64,000 nt of DNA from CBDCXF01 sp965223755. Its GTDB lineage: Bacteria > Acidobacteriota > Thermoanaerobaculia > Multivoradales > JAHEKO01. Shown piece by piece: positions 9,000-18,026 of the stretch. Under the pieces are notes generated by a model that had not been told where the DNA came from, made no database searches, and saw only the letters and a list, made by a program, of their open reading frames with translations. Within the stretch, counting starts at the first letter, position 1. Each line of letters begins with the position of its first letter. The stretch is taken from the NCBI GenBank assembly GCA_965223755.1, contig CBDCXF010000001.1, forward strand, positions 1 to 64,000. The letters run 5' to 3'. Position numbers and translations under genes: made by a program.

Positions 9000-9818
9000 A
9001 TGGAATCTTGGATGCCCTTCGATCAGGTGTTGGACAAGCTGGCTCTGGTGGGGCCGCGGCTCCTTGCTGGCTTTGCCATCGCTCTTTTCGGCTATCTGTT
9101 CGCCAAGCTGTTTACGGTCTTGGTCAAGGTCGGCATGCGTCGCGCCAACGTCGACACTTCGCTGGCTTCGTTCTTGGGCAACGTCGTCTTCCTGGTATCC
9201 ATGGGGTTGGTGGTGGTGGCCGCGGTGGGCAGGATGGGCATGGAGTCGATTTCGTTTGCCGCCATCGTCGGCGCATTGGGCCTGGCTGTGGGCCTCGCCT
9301 TCAAGGACACCCTCGCCAACTTTGCCTCCGGGGTGATCATCATCCTGGTAAGGCCGTTCCGTGTCGGCGACATCGTCGAGATCGGCGGCGTGGGTGGGAC
9401 GGTGGAGGAAATCGACGTCTTTGCCACTGAGGTGCGCACCTTCGACAACAAGCGCATTGTCATTCCCAACGGCAAGATCACGTCCGACACCATCATCAAC
9501 TACACCGCCCACAAACGGCGGCGAATCGACCTGGTGATCCAGGTTGGCTACGACGATGACTTGGCAGCGGTGAAGCGAACCCTGGAAGAGGTGGTCAAGG
9601 CGGAACCGCGAGTCCTGGCCGAGCCGGAGCCGGTGATCGCGGTTTCGGAATTGGCGGACAGCGGGGTCAATCTGGTGGTGCGACCTTGGGCCGCCACCGA
9701 GGAGTACTGGGATGTGCGCTTCGCTCTCACCGAGGCGATCAAGGAGGCATTCGAGGCTTCCGGTATCTCCATTCCCTACCCCCAGCACGAAGTTCTTTTG
9801 CGCCAAGACCCTTCCTAG
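9000..9818 (+). CDS. Small-conductance mechanosensitive channel, MscS family
   Basis: A 272-residue inner-membrane protein with three predicted spans in the first about 125 residues. Span TM3, with pore motif 'GLAVGLAFKDTLANFASGV', is followed by the beta domain 'FRVGDIVEIGGVGGTVEEID' and 'FDNKRIVIPNGKI', the classic MscS core. The C-terminal alpha/beta domain is complete, so the protein has standard minimal MscS length. It should relieve turgor on hypo-osmotic shock. It lies 15 bases after the peptidase gene and is separated from lemA by 94 bases. Confidence 0.95.
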   Translation: MESWMPFDQVLDKLALVGPRLLAGFAIALFGYLFAKLFTVLVKVGMRRANVDTSLASFLGNVVFLVSMGLVVVAAVGRMGMESISFAAIVGALGLAVGLAFKDTLANFASGVIIILVRPFRVGDIVEIGGVGGTVEEIDVFATEVRTFDNKRIVIPNGKITSDTIINYTAHKRRRIDLVIQVGYDDDLAAVKRTLEEVVKAEPRVLAEPEPVIAVSELADSGVNLVVRPWAATEEYWDVRFALTEAIKEAFEASGISIPYPQHEVLLRQDPS

Positions 9819-9912
9819 CCACCGTCGAGTGCTTTCAGGTTGTCCGCCTGCGGCGGAGCTATACTTTTAGGGTTGAGTCCGGCGGCCATTTGCCGCGTTT
9901 AAGGGAGGAAGC

Positions 9913-10500
9913 ATGCACAGGAATCGAGCCCACGCGGGCAAACTCATCGCTCTCGCCGCCCTAGCAATCAGTTTGCAAGGTTGCGGCTACAACCGTTTGG
10001 TGAGCCTCAATGAGGCGGTGGATGGCGCCTGGAGTCAGGTCGAAAACGCCTATCAGCGCCGCGCCGACCTCATCCCCAACCTGGTCGAAACAGTCAAAGG
10101 GGCGGCCGACTTCGAACAAGAGACCCTCACTCAGGTGGTCGAAGCCAGGTCCAAGATCAGCCAAGTCAATCTGGACGGTGCGCCCAACGCCGAGCAGTTG
10201 GCGCAGTTTCAACAGGCGCAGGATGGACTTTCCAGCGCCCTGTCGAGATTGCTGGTGGTGGTGGAGCGCTATCCGGAACTCAAGGCTACCGAGGCCTTTC
10301 GCGATCTTCAAGCTCAGCTCGAGGGAACTGAAAACAGAATTGCGGTCGAGCGCGGTCGTTTCAACGACGCTGTGCGTGGCTACAACACCGCGACCAAGCA
10401 GTTCCCCGCTCTGATCATCGCCAAGGTTTTCGGGTTCGACGAGCGTCCCTACTTTGAGTCGACGCCGGGCGCCGAAGAACCACCCAAAGTGGAGTTCTAG
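9913..10500 (+). CDS. lemA: LemA family lipoprotein
   Basis: A 195-residue protein with N-terminal signal and lipobox (SLQGC, Cys about 24). The signature 'VDGAWSQVENAYQRRADLIP', then 'LVETVKGAADFEQETL' and 'ARSKI', is diagnostic of LemA. The mature protein is helical. LemA proteins are commonly encoded with TPM-domain proteins, as here, where two TPM genes follow at 12 bases and then overlapping. A plausible SD (AAGGGAGGAAGC) precedes the ATG. The molecular function of LemA remains unsettled. Confidence 0.95.
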   Translation: MHRNRAHAGKLIALAALAISLQGCGYNRLVSLNEAVDGAWSQVENAYQRRADLIPNLVETVKGAADFEQETLTQVVEARSKISQVNLDGAPNAEQLAQFQQAQDGLSSALSRLLVVVERYPELKATEAFRDLQAQLEGTENRIAVERGRFNDAVRGYNTATKQFPALIIAKVFGFDERPYFESTPGAEEPPKVEF

Positions 10501-10512
10501 ACGGCTCTTAGA

Positions 10513-11169
10513 TTGCGCGTACGCTCTCTCTTTTCGGACTCCGATCTGGCGGACATTCGCGCTGCGACCGAGCGCGCGGAGGAACTCACCGGCGGTGAGC
10601 TGGTGTGCGTCATTGTCGGTCGCTGTGACGACTACCCTGAAGCGGCGTGGCGAGGCTCGGCACTAGGGGCGCTGGCTGCAGCTACGGTTCTGGCGCTATG
10701 GCGATTCCTCGCCCCCGGTTGGTTGGTCGCCAATCCGGCTATTGATGTGGGGATCGTTCTCCTCGGCTTGGTGGTTGGTTGGGCGCTGGTGCGTTGGATA
10801 CCTCCCTTGGCGCGACGACTTGTCGACAGCGACTTGCTGGATCTGCGCGCGGCTCGCCGCGCGGCGGTGGCCTTCATCGACGAGGAGGTCTTCAACACCG
10901 CCGACCGAACCGGAATTTTGCTCTTCGTCGGTCTTTTCGAGCATCGCGTCGAAATTCTCGCCGACGAAGGAATTCGCAGCCGCGTCGCCGATGACGCCTG
11001 GGAGGCGGTTATCGACGGGCTCAAGGACCGTATGCACCGGCGCCGGTACGGTGAAGGCGTGAAGGACGCGGTCGAACAGCTCGGCGGCATCTTGGCAGAC
11101 CACGGCGTGCCGCGGCGACCACGCGACTTGGACGAACTCAGCAATGAACCGCGAATTCTGGACCGCTAG
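10513..11169 (+). CDS. TPM-domain membrane protein
   Basis: A 218-residue protein with a TTG start 12 bases after lemA. It opens with the TPM-like segment 'FSDSDLADIRAATERAEELTGGELV'. Two membrane spans follow (about residues 56-75 and 80-98). The second half carries 'FNTADRTGILLFVGLFEHRV' and 'ILADEGIRSRV', the conserved part of the DUF5130/TPM branch. It overlaps the next TPM gene by 26 bases. It is probably part of a LemA-TPM envelope complex; no enzymatic role can be read from the sequence. Confidence 0.85.
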   Translation: MRVRSLFSDSDLADIRAATERAEELTGGELVCVIVGRCDDYPEAAWRGSALGALAAATVLALWRFLAPGWLVANPAIDVGIVLLGLVVGWALVRWIPPLARRLVDSDLLDLRAARRAAVAFIDEEVFNTADRTGILLFVGLFEHRVEILADEGIRSRVADDAWEAVIDGLKDRMHRRRYGEGVKDAVEQLGGILADHGVPRRPRDLDELSNEPRILDR

Positions 11170-12154
11170 GCACTCCGCTCTTAAAGGCCGAGCTTTTGGA
11201 GGCCCGTCTTCTAGAGGCCCGTCTTCTAGAGGCCCAGCTCCTAGGGGTCTAGTCCACAACCGGCTGTGGCCTTCCCGGGTGGCGGCGTCGGCGGCACTGG
11301 TATTGGCCTTAGCGGTCCCGCTCGCGGCACAGATCGAGGTGCCCTACCTCAGTGGGCGCGTCAATGACTACGCCCACATCATTCCTGAGGCTGAGCAGCG
11401 GTCGATCGAGGCGCGGCTGGAATCGCTCGAGCAATCGCAAGGCTCGCAGATCGTGGTGCTGACCGTGCCGACGTTGAACGGCGAACCGATCGAGGACTTC
11501 GGCATCCGCGTCGCCGAGGCATGGAAGATCGGTCGTCAGGGCGTCGATGACGGCATCCTTTTGTTAGTCGCCCACAACGATCGGCGCATGCGCGTCGAGG
11601 TCGGCTATGGCTTGGAATCGGTGGTGCCGGATGTCTACGCTCGCCGCATTCTCGACAACATCATCGCTCCGCGGTTTCGCGAGGGCGATTTTGGCGGCGG
11701 CGTCGACGCCGGGGTGGGAGCGCTGATCACGCTGGTCGAGGGTGGCGACTTGCCGGCTCCGGCGCCGGCGCAAACCGGCTCCGGTATCGACCCCAGCGGC
11801 TTTCCAGTACTTTTCTTGCTCGGTTTCTTTTCGCTCAATTTGCTGCGCATTCGTGGCGCCATGGGGTGGTTGCCCTACTTCTTCATGATGCCGTTTTGGT
11901 ATTTCATCCCCCGCATAGCTGTGGGTATGCCTTGGGCTTGGGTCTTTTTCCTCGGTTGGGTCATCGGTTATCCGCTTCTGCGCCTCATGGCTCGCTCGCT
12001 GGGCGGCGGCGGAGGCTCTGGTGGCGGCTGGATGCCGCGTGGCGGTTGGTCGTCGGGAGGAGGCGGTTGGTCGTCTTCGAGCGGCTGGGGAGGAGGCGGC
12101 TTTTCGGGCGGCGGCGGGAGTTTTGGTGGCGGTGGCGCGTCGGGGAGTTGGTGA
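11144..12154 (+). CDS. TPM-domain protein with Gly/Ser-rich tail (YgcG-like)
   Basis: Up to 336 residues. Signal peptide (AASAALVLALAVPLAAQ) precedes a TPM domain: 'RVNDYAHIIPEAEQRSIEAR', 'GSQIVVLTVPTLNGEPIEDF', 'DDGILLLVAHNDRRMRVEVG'. Two membrane spans (about 215-275) precede a Gly/Ser/Trp tail ending GGGASGSW, usual for YgcG-type proteins. The ATG at 11144 puts 45 residues with four pentapeptide units (GRAFG, GPSSR, GPSSR, GPAPR) ahead of the signal peptide. The GTG at 11279 gives a normal signal peptide and may be the true start. It acts in the envelope with LemA. Confidence 0.88.
   Translation: MNREFWTARHSALKGRAFGGPSSRGPSSRGPAPRGLVHNRLWPSRVAASAALVLALAVPLAAQIEVPYLSGRVNDYAHIIPEAEQRSIEARLESLEQSQGSQIVVLTVPTLNGEPIEDFGIRVAEAWKIGRQGVDDGILLLVAHNDRRMRVEVGYGLESVVPDVYARRILDNIIAPRFREGDFGGGVDAGVGALITLVEGGDLPAPAPAQTGSGIDPSGFPVLFLLGFFSLNLLRIRGAMGWLPYFFMMPFWYFIPRIAVGMPWAWVFFLGWVIGYPLLRLMARSLGGGGGSGGGWMPRGGWSSGGGGWSSSSGWGGGGFSGGGGSFGGGGASGSW
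11186..11245 (+). repeat. 15-bp minisatellite, 4 units, TPM gene
   Basis: Four 15-bp units. Two are identical (GGCCCGTCTTCTAGA), one is a variant (GGCCCAGCTCCTAGG) and the first is degenerate. They are in frame with the TPM gene, just upstream of its signal peptide. Confidence 0.9.
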
Positions 12155-12252
12155 CGACGTGCTTGCACGGTGCGCGCTGACGCCTTAAAGTACGATCGAC
12201 TCTTGGGAGGAAGGGTTTTTTCTATCTTGTTTTTTTCGACTGGGGGCTAATA

Positions 12253-12825
12253 ATGAAAGCAAAACTTATTGCTCGTTTGGCTTGCTTGGGTATGCTGACT
12301 TTGGGTCTTTCTTCCGCGGCGCACGCCACAGAACCGTTGGCGCGGGGCAACGGTGAATTCGGACTCAATGTCGGCGCGATGTTCTTGGATGTTTCGAGCG
12401 ACGACATCATCGACGGCGGTAATCTCATCCGGCTGGATGCTCGTGCCGGCTTCATGTTCACTGAGAATCTGCAGCTCGAAGGTCAGTACATCGTTGGTTT
12501 CAACCACGACAACGAGATCGACGCCGATTTCGACATGATCTTTCTCAACGGGTTGTACAATTTCCACCCCAACCAAGGTACGGTGCCTTATGTTCTGGTC
12601 GGGATCGGCAGCATGAACGCCGAGTTCGATTCCTTTGGCGATGTCATTGACGATGACAACTCCGCCTACCAGATCGCCGTCGGTTCTCGCTTCTTCTTTG
12701 GCTGGAAAAAGAAGATCGCGACGCGAATCGAACTTTCAGCGATTTCCGCTGAACTGTTTAACGAAGACTCGTTTCACTTCAGCGTTGTCAGCGGCGTAAC
12801 CTGGCGCCTGGGCCACCAGCGCTAA
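12253..12825 (+). CDS. Small outer-membrane beta-barrel protein
   Basis: A 190-residue protein with a clear signal peptide cleaved after AHA (MLTLGLSSAAHA). The mature part alternates hydrophobic and polar residues in eight or so strands ('FGLNVGAMFLDVS', 'LQLEGQYIVGFN', 'VPYVLVGIGSMN', 'YQIAVGSRFFFGWKK') and ends 'FSVVSGVTWRLGHQR'. This is the OmpA-like/OMP_b-brl pattern. Acidic loops rich in Asp may bind cations. An SD-like GGGGG precedes the ATG. It is convergent with the nuclease gene, with only 7 bases between the stops. Confidence 0.85.
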   Translation: MKAKLIARLACLGMLTLGLSSAAHATEPLARGNGEFGLNVGAMFLDVSSDDIIDGGNLIRLDARAGFMFTENLQLEGQYIVGFNHDNEIDADFDMIFLNGLYNFHPNQGTVPYVLVGIGSMNAEFDSFGDVIDDDNSAYQIAVGSRFFFGWKKKIATRIELSAISAELFNEDSFHFSVVSGVTWRLGHQR

Positions 12826-12832
12826 GCGTCGG

Positions 12833-15769
12833 TCACGCGCAGTTGGCCACTCGCACCACGATGGGATCGTGGTCACTGGCCCTGTCGGTGTCCGGTAGAT
12901 CCGCGTTAATGTGAGCGATGCTCACTTCGGGTTCGCACTGGACGATTGCTGGGCTGACCAGCACATTGTCGAGAATCTGTGAGTTGCCGTTGAAGTTGAA
13001 GGAGTAGCGCTGCCCCAGCGGCACCTGGTCGACTAGATTGGTCAGGCCGGCGTCTTTGAGGATCTGGACCGGGCTGCGAAATTCGTGTTCGTTGGTGTCA
13101 CCGAGCACTACCAGACGGGCTTCGGGGTTGATTTCGAACAGGTCGCCGACGAGGTCCGCTACCGCCTGGGTCTGCCCGGCCCGTTGCTTCTCGGTGTGAA
13201 AGACCGGTGGCTGGTTGGGACCAAATAGACGCTCGTCGCCGCGCTTTGATTTGAGATGGCAGTTGACGAACTGCCACAGCTTCTCGTCGACCCAGAATTC
13301 CGCCGCCAGGCAAGGTCGGTTCCGTTCCCAGTTCCGCGCTTCGCTGCCCGCGAACGAAGGGTCGTCGACAGCCACACGGCCCGGGCTGGGTTCGAACTGC
13401 GCGGCCCCTGTGACCATCACTGAGGTATAGCTGTCCCCCGGCATTCCTTGGCGCAGTTGCACTCGATCGGGCCGATACAGGTAGGCGACGCGGATGTTTC
13501 CGACCGGCTGTCCGCCTTCTTCATTGTGGACCGGGTCGATCTGGGCGTATTCGTATTCGGCGCCACCCTGATCGCGGATGGCGTCGATGAGCAGATTCAG
13601 AGTGAGATCGGCGGAGGTCACTCCCTCGTCATCGGGCCCATTGTCGTCCTGAATCTCTTGCAAGGCGAGGATGTGGGGCGACTCCAGCACTTCCGCGATC
13701 GATTTCGCCACCCGGTCGAACTGGGGTCCGTCGCCAGGGTCGAGATTGAGGACGTTGTAGGTGGCGAAGGTCAGATTCGCTTCGAAGCCAGACTGTTGAA
13801 AGCCGGACCGTTGCAAGCCAGCCTGTTGCAAACCCGACCACTGCAAACCGGTTCCGCCGCTCTCGGCTGCAGTCACTGGCGGCCATTCCTCGACGTGGAG
13901 TTTGTAGTTGCCAAAGCTATAGTCCAGGACTCCCGAGATCGGTTCGTCGAAACGATCTCCGACGCGCACGGTTGGTGCCTCGTGCATGGCGGCGGCGATC
14001 AAGCGTTGGGTGTTGAAGTCCTCGGCGGTGAGAAGAACTCCCCCGGCGGGACTGCGCACGCCTTGCGCGCCGTCGGGGAGCAGAGCGATGTCACCGAATC
14101 TGCTGGTGCCGGATACCGCGGTTGAAGGGGGAAGAGTCACTCGCATTCCTTCCAGAACTTCCAGGCGATCGATCGCGCTGGCACCAGGGCTGAACGCGTT
14201 TCCGTCATCGAGAGGGAGTGGCGTAAAGGGCATGCGGTTGGCGTTGCGGCTCCCGCCGGATGGATCTAGTAGAACCGCAGCCGGCAGGTCGCTTTTCCCT
14301 ATCACCTGCAGATGGAATGCTTCCAGGGCGGTAACCGGCAAGGTCGAATTGCCACCGAGTTCGCGAACGAACCCGGACGCTTGCACTCGATCGCCGACGG
14401 AAGGGTTCCAATCACCGGGCCTGCCGGTCGTCTGGTCTGGATTCCAGCGCAGATGCAGCCCGTCCGAGGTGTTGAGATCGCCGTCCCCGTCGGTTTGAAT
14501 CCAGGCGACCGTCGAGCGTCCCGGTGTTGCAACAACACCAGTAACGACGCCTTCGACGCCAAAAAGCCAATCACGTTCGTGGGGGGAACGATGGACCGCT
14601 CCCTGGATCTCACTCACCGTCGGCACGCGATCCGAGACGGCGAAAACCAGCAGTTGGTTTTTCTGCAATGGGCTGAAGTTGTTGTCGGACACCATCAACA
14701 GCGTGCGCCGCCCATCGGCCAGCCGTGGACCCCAGGTCAGGCCTTCCAGGTTGTCGATGAAGATGCCGAGGTCGGCCAAGTCGGCGAGGAGAACTTTTCG
14801 CGCCGGCACAGCAGTGTCGTCGAGGGCAACAACTCCGGCGATATCCGTTGCGTCGGCTAGATCGACCCAGTAGAGGCGTACTTTGGGTGCGTTACCGGCT
14901 GTATAGGAGCGTTCGAGAGTGAGTAATCGATTGCTGTCGAGCGCCAAGATCTCGACCAGGCCATTGGTGTGAAACGTGTCAGCGGTGGGCGGTTCATCGA
15001 CCACCGGATCGGTCCAGTAGGCGAACTCAGAAGGTGGGCCTTGGCCTTGCCATCTGAGGATCCGCACCCTGCTCGGCGTGTTCCAGCCTGCTTCGGGGCC
15101 GTCTTGGACCAGGGCGTTCTCGATCGCCGCGAAAAGCGTTCCGTCCGGCAGGGCCGAGACACCCTCCAAGGCCAAATTAGGCCGCGTTCCTTGCCCGGGT
15201 CCAGGTAGAAAGTAGTCGGGCAGGGAAAGCGTTTCGACCTGTTCCCCCTCGTTCGAAAACCACGCCACGAATGGCTGCCCGGAGTTCCCGCCTTCAGAAC
15301 TGATCAGCCAGCGGTCAGCGACGAGATCGATGCTTTCGGCGTCGATATAGCCGCTGGGGAAGGGAGTGCCATCGGTCCGCTTGAGTTCGATCTGCTCGAC
15401 GATGTCCCAGGTTGCTTCACCTTCTTCGGTCGACGGCGTGAAGGTAAATCGGTAGGCGCGAGCCGGACCTCGCTCGGCTCCGTCATCGGAGACGGCGATG
15501 AGTGAATCGGTGGCGTCATCCCACACCAGCCCGGACAGGCCCCCCACTGGGACGCCGGAGAAGGACGCGGTGGCAAGCTGCAAATCGGCGACTAGTTCGA
15601 GTTGGGCAAACGGAGCCTGCCAGTGCGCGACCGACGCGGAGTGGGTTGGCGCCGGTTGGGAGTCGTTCTGGGTTGCGCAACTCGCAGCCAGGACCGCGGC
15701 GAGGCAGACCCCCAAGCGGGCGATTCCGCGACGATCTGGGAACTGAAAGCGATGTTGTTGGTGGGTCAT
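12833..15769 (-). CDS. Secreted lipoprotein: esterase-like/phytase domain fused to endonuclease/exonuclease/phosphatase
   Basis: A 978-residue protein. The ATG at 15769 overlaps the apaH stop (ATGA) and precedes a signal with lipobox (LAASC). Residues about 60-390 are an esterase-like activity of phytase propeller ('SGLVWDDATDSLIAVSDDG', 'LEGLTWGPRL'). A middle region (about 400-640) resembles the OB-like segment of ExeM/NucH-type extracellular nucleases. A 15-bp-repeat linker (641-660) leads to an EEP domain: 'ATYNVLNLDPGDG', 'LALQEIQDD', 'VVLGDTNEHEF', 'ASDHDPIVV'. It probably degrades extracellular DNA or phosphoesters and is made with ApaH. Confidence 0.88.
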   Translation of the reverse strand: MTHQQHRFQFPDRRGIARLGVCLAAVLAASCATQNDSQPAPTHSASVAHWQAPFAQLELVADLQLATASFSGVPVGGLSGLVWDDATDSLIAVSDDGAERGPARAYRFTFTPSTEEGEATWDIVEQIELKRTDGTPFPSGYIDAESIDLVADRWLISSEGGNSGQPFVAWFSNEGEQVETLSLPDYFLPGPGQGTRPNLALEGVSALPDGTLFAAIENALVQDGPEAGWNTPSRVRILRWQGQGPPSEFAYWTDPVVDEPPTADTFHTNGLVEILALDSNRLLTLERSYTAGNAPKVRLYWVDLADATDIAGVVALDDTAVPARKVLLADLADLGIFIDNLEGLTWGPRLADGRRTLLMVSDNNFSPLQKNQLLVFAVSDRVPTVSEIQGAVHRSPHERDWLFGVEGVVTGVVATPGRSTVAWIQTDGDGDLNTSDGLHLRWNPDQTTGRPGDWNPSVGDRVQASGFVRELGGNSTLPVTALEAFHLQVIGKSDLPAAVLLDPSGGSRNANRMPFTPLPLDDGNAFSPGASAIDRLEVLEGMRVTLPPSTAVSGTSRFGDIALLPDGAQGVRSPAGGVLLTAEDFNTQRLIAAAMHEAPTVRVGDRFDEPISGVLDYSFGNYKLHVEEWPPVTAAESGGTGLQWSGLQQAGLQRSGFQQSGFEANLTFATYNVLNLDPGDGPQFDRVAKSIAEVLESPHILALQEIQDDNGPDDEGVTSADLTLNLLIDAIRDQGGAEYEYAQIDPVHNEEGGQPVGNIRVAYLYRPDRVQLRQGMPGDSYTSVMVTGAAQFEPSPGRVAVDDPSFAGSEARNWERNRPCLAAEFWVDEKLWQFVNCHLKSKRGDERLFGPNQPPVFHTEKQRAGQTQAVADLVGDLFEINPEARLVVLGDTNEHEFRSPVQILKDAGLTNLVDQVPLGQRYSFNFNGNSQILDNVLVSPAIVQCEPEVSIAHINADLPDTDRASDHDPIVVRVANCA
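13790..13849 (-). repeat. 15-bp minisatellite, 4 units, nuclease-fusion gene
   Basis: Read on the minus strand the units encode GLQWS, GLQQA, GLQRS and GFQQS. They form a linker immediately before the endonuclease/exonuclease/phosphatase domain. Confidence 0.9.
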
Positions 15770-16536
15770 GGTCTTGCCTCTTGCACAATTCGGTTGTCTT
15801 CGATGCGTAGCGCGGTCAATGCTCCGGCCCAGACGCAGCCGGTATCGAGGGCGGTGACTCCCGCTTCTTGATGGAAGCCGAGCGCCGCCCAGTGGCCGCA
15901 ATAGACGCGTTCTCCAGAGCTAACTCGTTGCGGGTGGCGAAACCAGGGAGTCAGTTTGCTCGGCATGCCCTTGAGTCCGCCGCTATAAGGGCTGGGTCGA
16001 TCCTTGTTGTCGAAAGTCCGCAAACGAGTAAAAGCTGCCAAAGCGCGGCGATGGCGATTCTTGAGACCGTTGCCCTTGAGGAACTTGGACGGATTGGCGG
16101 TCAGTTTGTCGTGCAACTCACTCGCGGCACGCCTGGCCTTCTTGACGCTCCACTCGGGCAGTAAACCGGCGTGGACCAGAGTGACATCGTCGCGATGCAC
16201 CAAGAAGGGCAGTCGCGTCAGCCAAGAGATCAGTTCATTGCGATCGTCGGCTTGCAGCAGCGGCTCCAGGGTGTCGGCCGAACGTTGTTCGGTGACGCCG
16301 TGGTGGACCGCCAAGGTGTGAAGGTCGTGGTTGCCGAGTACTGCGGCAAAGCGATCGCCGAGCTTCGCTTCCTTGCGCGCGCACCAGCGCAGCACCTCAA
16401 CGGACTGGGGTCCGCGATTGACTAGGTCGCCGGTCAACCACAGTCGATCGCGTTTGGAGCTGAAGTCGAGGCGGCGGTAGAGGCGTTTGAGCTGCTTGTA
16501 GCAGCCATGGACATCTCCGATCACCCAAGTCGACAC
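15766..16536 (-). CDS. apaH: Symmetrical bis(5'-nucleosyl)-tetraphosphatase
   Basis: A 256-residue metallophosphoesterase with all ApaH motifs: 'VIGDVHGCYKQLKRLYRRL', 'LTGDLVNRGPQSVEVLRWC', 'VLGNHDLHTLAVHHG', 'LVHAGLLPEW', 'YCGHWAALG' and 'LDTGCVWAGALTALR'. It hydrolyses diadenosine tetraphosphate to two ADP in the cytoplasm. It is divergent from pyrE (64 bases between starts), and its stop overlaps the start of the secreted esterase/nuclease gene by 4 bases, an unusual partner for ApaH. Confidence 0.93.
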   Translation of the reverse strand: MSTWVIGDVHGCYKQLKRLYRRLDFSSKRDRLWLTGDLVNRGPQSVEVLRWCARKEAKLGDRFAAVLGNHDLHTLAVHHGVTEQRSADTLEPLLQADDRNELISWLTRLPFLVHRDDVTLVHAGLLPEWSVKKARRAASELHDKLTANPSKFLKGNGLKNRHRRALAAFTRLRTFDNKDRPSPYSGGLKGMPSKLTPWFRHPQRVSSGERVYCGHWAALGFHQEAGVTALDTGCVWAGALTALRIEDNRIVQEARP

Positions 16537-16600
16537 GAGCGGACGTTAGCAGAGTCGAGCGCCTACTCTCGGGTTACCGGCGGTGCCATAATCGCGCTCG

Positions 16601-17257
16601 ATGAGCGATGGACTGCAAACGGCTTTGGCCGAGGCTCTTTGGGACCATGAAGCGATTCGAGTGCGAGTTGAGGAGCCCTTCGAGTTGGCGTCGGGCAATC
16701 GCAGTCCGATCTACGTCAACTGCCGCATGGTGGTCTCGTCGCCCGATTTCATGGCCCTTTTTGTCGCCGCCGCTCGAAAGGTCGTTCAGGGGGTTGAGTT
16801 TGATGCGGTCGCCGGTGGAGCAACCGCGGGCATCCCCTACGGTGCCTATCTCGCCGCCGACCTGAACCGCCCCTTCCTGTACGTGCGTAAGTCGGTCAAG
16901 GCCTACGGCGCCGGTTCTCAAGTCGAGGGGACGGTGGAACCGGGCTGGCGAGTTTTATTGGTGGAAGATCTGATTACCGACGGCGGTAGCAAGCTGCCCT
17001 TTGTCGACGCCTTGTTGGAGGCTGGAACTCGGGTCAGCGATGTCCTCGTTCTCTTCGACCGAGAGCAAGGCGGCGAGGCTGTCCTCGCAGAACGAGGAGT
17101 TCGTCTGCATGCCCTCGCCGGTCGCGTTCGAACTCTGGAGGTCGGAGTGGCGAGGGGGGCTCTGAGTCCCGAAGCAATGGATCAAGTTGAGAGGTACTTT
17201 GAAGATCCCAAAACGTGGCATGCCGAACGTGGATTTCCTTTTCAAGGGGGGGCTTGA
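16601..17257 (+). CDS. pyrE: Orotate phosphoribosyltransferase
   Basis: A 218-residue protein with the PRPP-binding motif 'RVLLVEDLITDGGSKL' and the active-site loop 'RKSVKAYGAGSQVEG'. 'FELASGNRSPIYVNCRMVVS' is the N-terminal substrate-binding segment of PyrE. It converts orotate plus PRPP to OMP in pyrimidine synthesis. The loop has Tyr-Gly where His-Gly is usual. The other pyrimidine genes are not in the window. The stop is 1 base before the TlpA-like gene. Confidence 0.92.
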   Translation: MSDGLQTALAEALWDHEAIRVRVEEPFELASGNRSPIYVNCRMVVSSPDFMALFVAAARKVVQGVEFDAVAGGATAGIPYGAYLAADLNRPFLYVRKSVKAYGAGSQVEGTVEPGWRVLLVEDLITDGGSKLPFVDALLEAGTRVSDVLVLFDREQGGEAVLAERGVRLHALAGRVRTLEVGVARGALSPEAMDQVERYFEDPKTWHAERGFPFQGGA

Positions 17258-17258
17258 G

Positions 17259-17771
17259 ATGCGGCGCGGCTCTAGACTTCTGGTACTGGTTGCACTCTTG
17301 ATGGGCGCGGCCTCGTGTTTGTTGCCGGAATCGCGGGAGCCGCCTTCATCAGCGGTTCTCGACATCGCCCTCAGTGACCTCGAGGGAGGAACTCGACGCC
17401 TGGCGGACCTCCAAGGGCAGGTAGTCCTGGTGGAATTTTGGGCCACGTGGTGCGGTCCGTGTCGGGCTCAGGCCAAAGTGCTAGAAGAGATCTATCCCGA
17501 CTACGACGGACAGCCGGTGGTATTCGTCGGCGTCGATGTCGGAGAGTCGGTGGAGAAGGTGGAGAAGTACGTCGCCGAGAAGGCCCCCAGCTACCACATC
17601 TGGCTCGACCGCGAGGAGCGCCTGGCGAACGCGGCCGGCGTGCTGGGTCTGCCCAGTCTGATGGTGGTGGACGCCAAAGGTGAAATCCGGTTGTTTCGTT
17701 TCGGAGTTACGCCACACCGGATTCTGCGCAACGCCATCGACGAGGCACTGGGCGAAATCTCAGCGGCATGA
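17259..17771 (+). CDS. TlpA-family thioredoxin-like lipoprotein
   Basis: 170 residues from the ATG at 17259, which follows the pyrE stop and precedes a signal with lipobox (GAASC). The thioredoxin fold carries 'VLVEFWATWCGPCRAQAKVL' with the redox WCGPC pair, the ResA/TlpA signature, and the cis-Pro region 'VLGLPSLMVVDAKGEIRLF'. It probably reduces or maintains disulfides in periplasmic clients such as c-type cytochromes, and a multiheme cytochrome is encoded near 31 kb. The coupling to pyrE is probably only positional. Confidence 0.9.
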   Translation: MRRGSRLLVLVALLMGAASCLLPESREPPSSAVLDIALSDLEGGTRRLADLQGQVVLVEFWATWCGPCRAQAKVLEEIYPDYDGQPVVFVGVDVGESVEKVEKYVAEKAPSYHIWLDREERLANAAGVLGLPSLMVVDAKGEIRLFRFGVTPHRILRNAIDEALGEISAA

Positions 17772-17819
17772 ATAGATTTCTTGTGAACAAAGTATTAGTT
17801 ATCAAGCACTAGTTATAGC

Positions 17820-18026
17820 GTGGTCAACATTCGCGACTTTTCCGTCAAGTGCGGCAACTGCGACGCCTACCAGACCTTGGTGGGGTTCGCGCCGGCAGGT
17901 GAATGGCACGTGTACACCTACGAGTGCGAGAGCGAGATCTGTGACGCCGCGGTGACGCGCACTCTGGTCGAGGTGCCGATCGAGCTCGACGAGTTCGCCC
18001 GCCGAGACCCCGAGTGGAAGGACTGA
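17820..18026 (+). CDS. Small Cys-rich protein of unknown function
   Basis: 68 residues from a GTG start. Four cysteines are arranged as CxxC (VKCGNCDAY) and CxxxxC (YECESEIC), which suggests a small zinc ribbon. The C-terminus is acidic. There is no signal peptide. A convincing SD is not visible, but the frame is well conserved in codon character and lies neatly between tlpA-like and GAPDH-like genes. I do not recognise the family. Confidence 0.55.
   Translation: MVNIRDFSVKCGNCDAYQTLVGFAPAGEWHVYTYECESEICDAAVTRTLVEVPIELDEFARRDPEWKD

Noticed and set aside
7758..9806. 682-codon open frame on the minus strand
   Set aside because: It lies opposite the M28 peptidase and MscS genes, is Arg/His-rich nonsense in composition, and has no domain-like motif; it is a shadow of GC-rich codon bias.
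9841..9866. TTGTCC...TATACT as a lemA promoter
   Set aside because: Spacing is 14 bases for the best -10, and the alternative -10 is weak; too uncertain to annotate.
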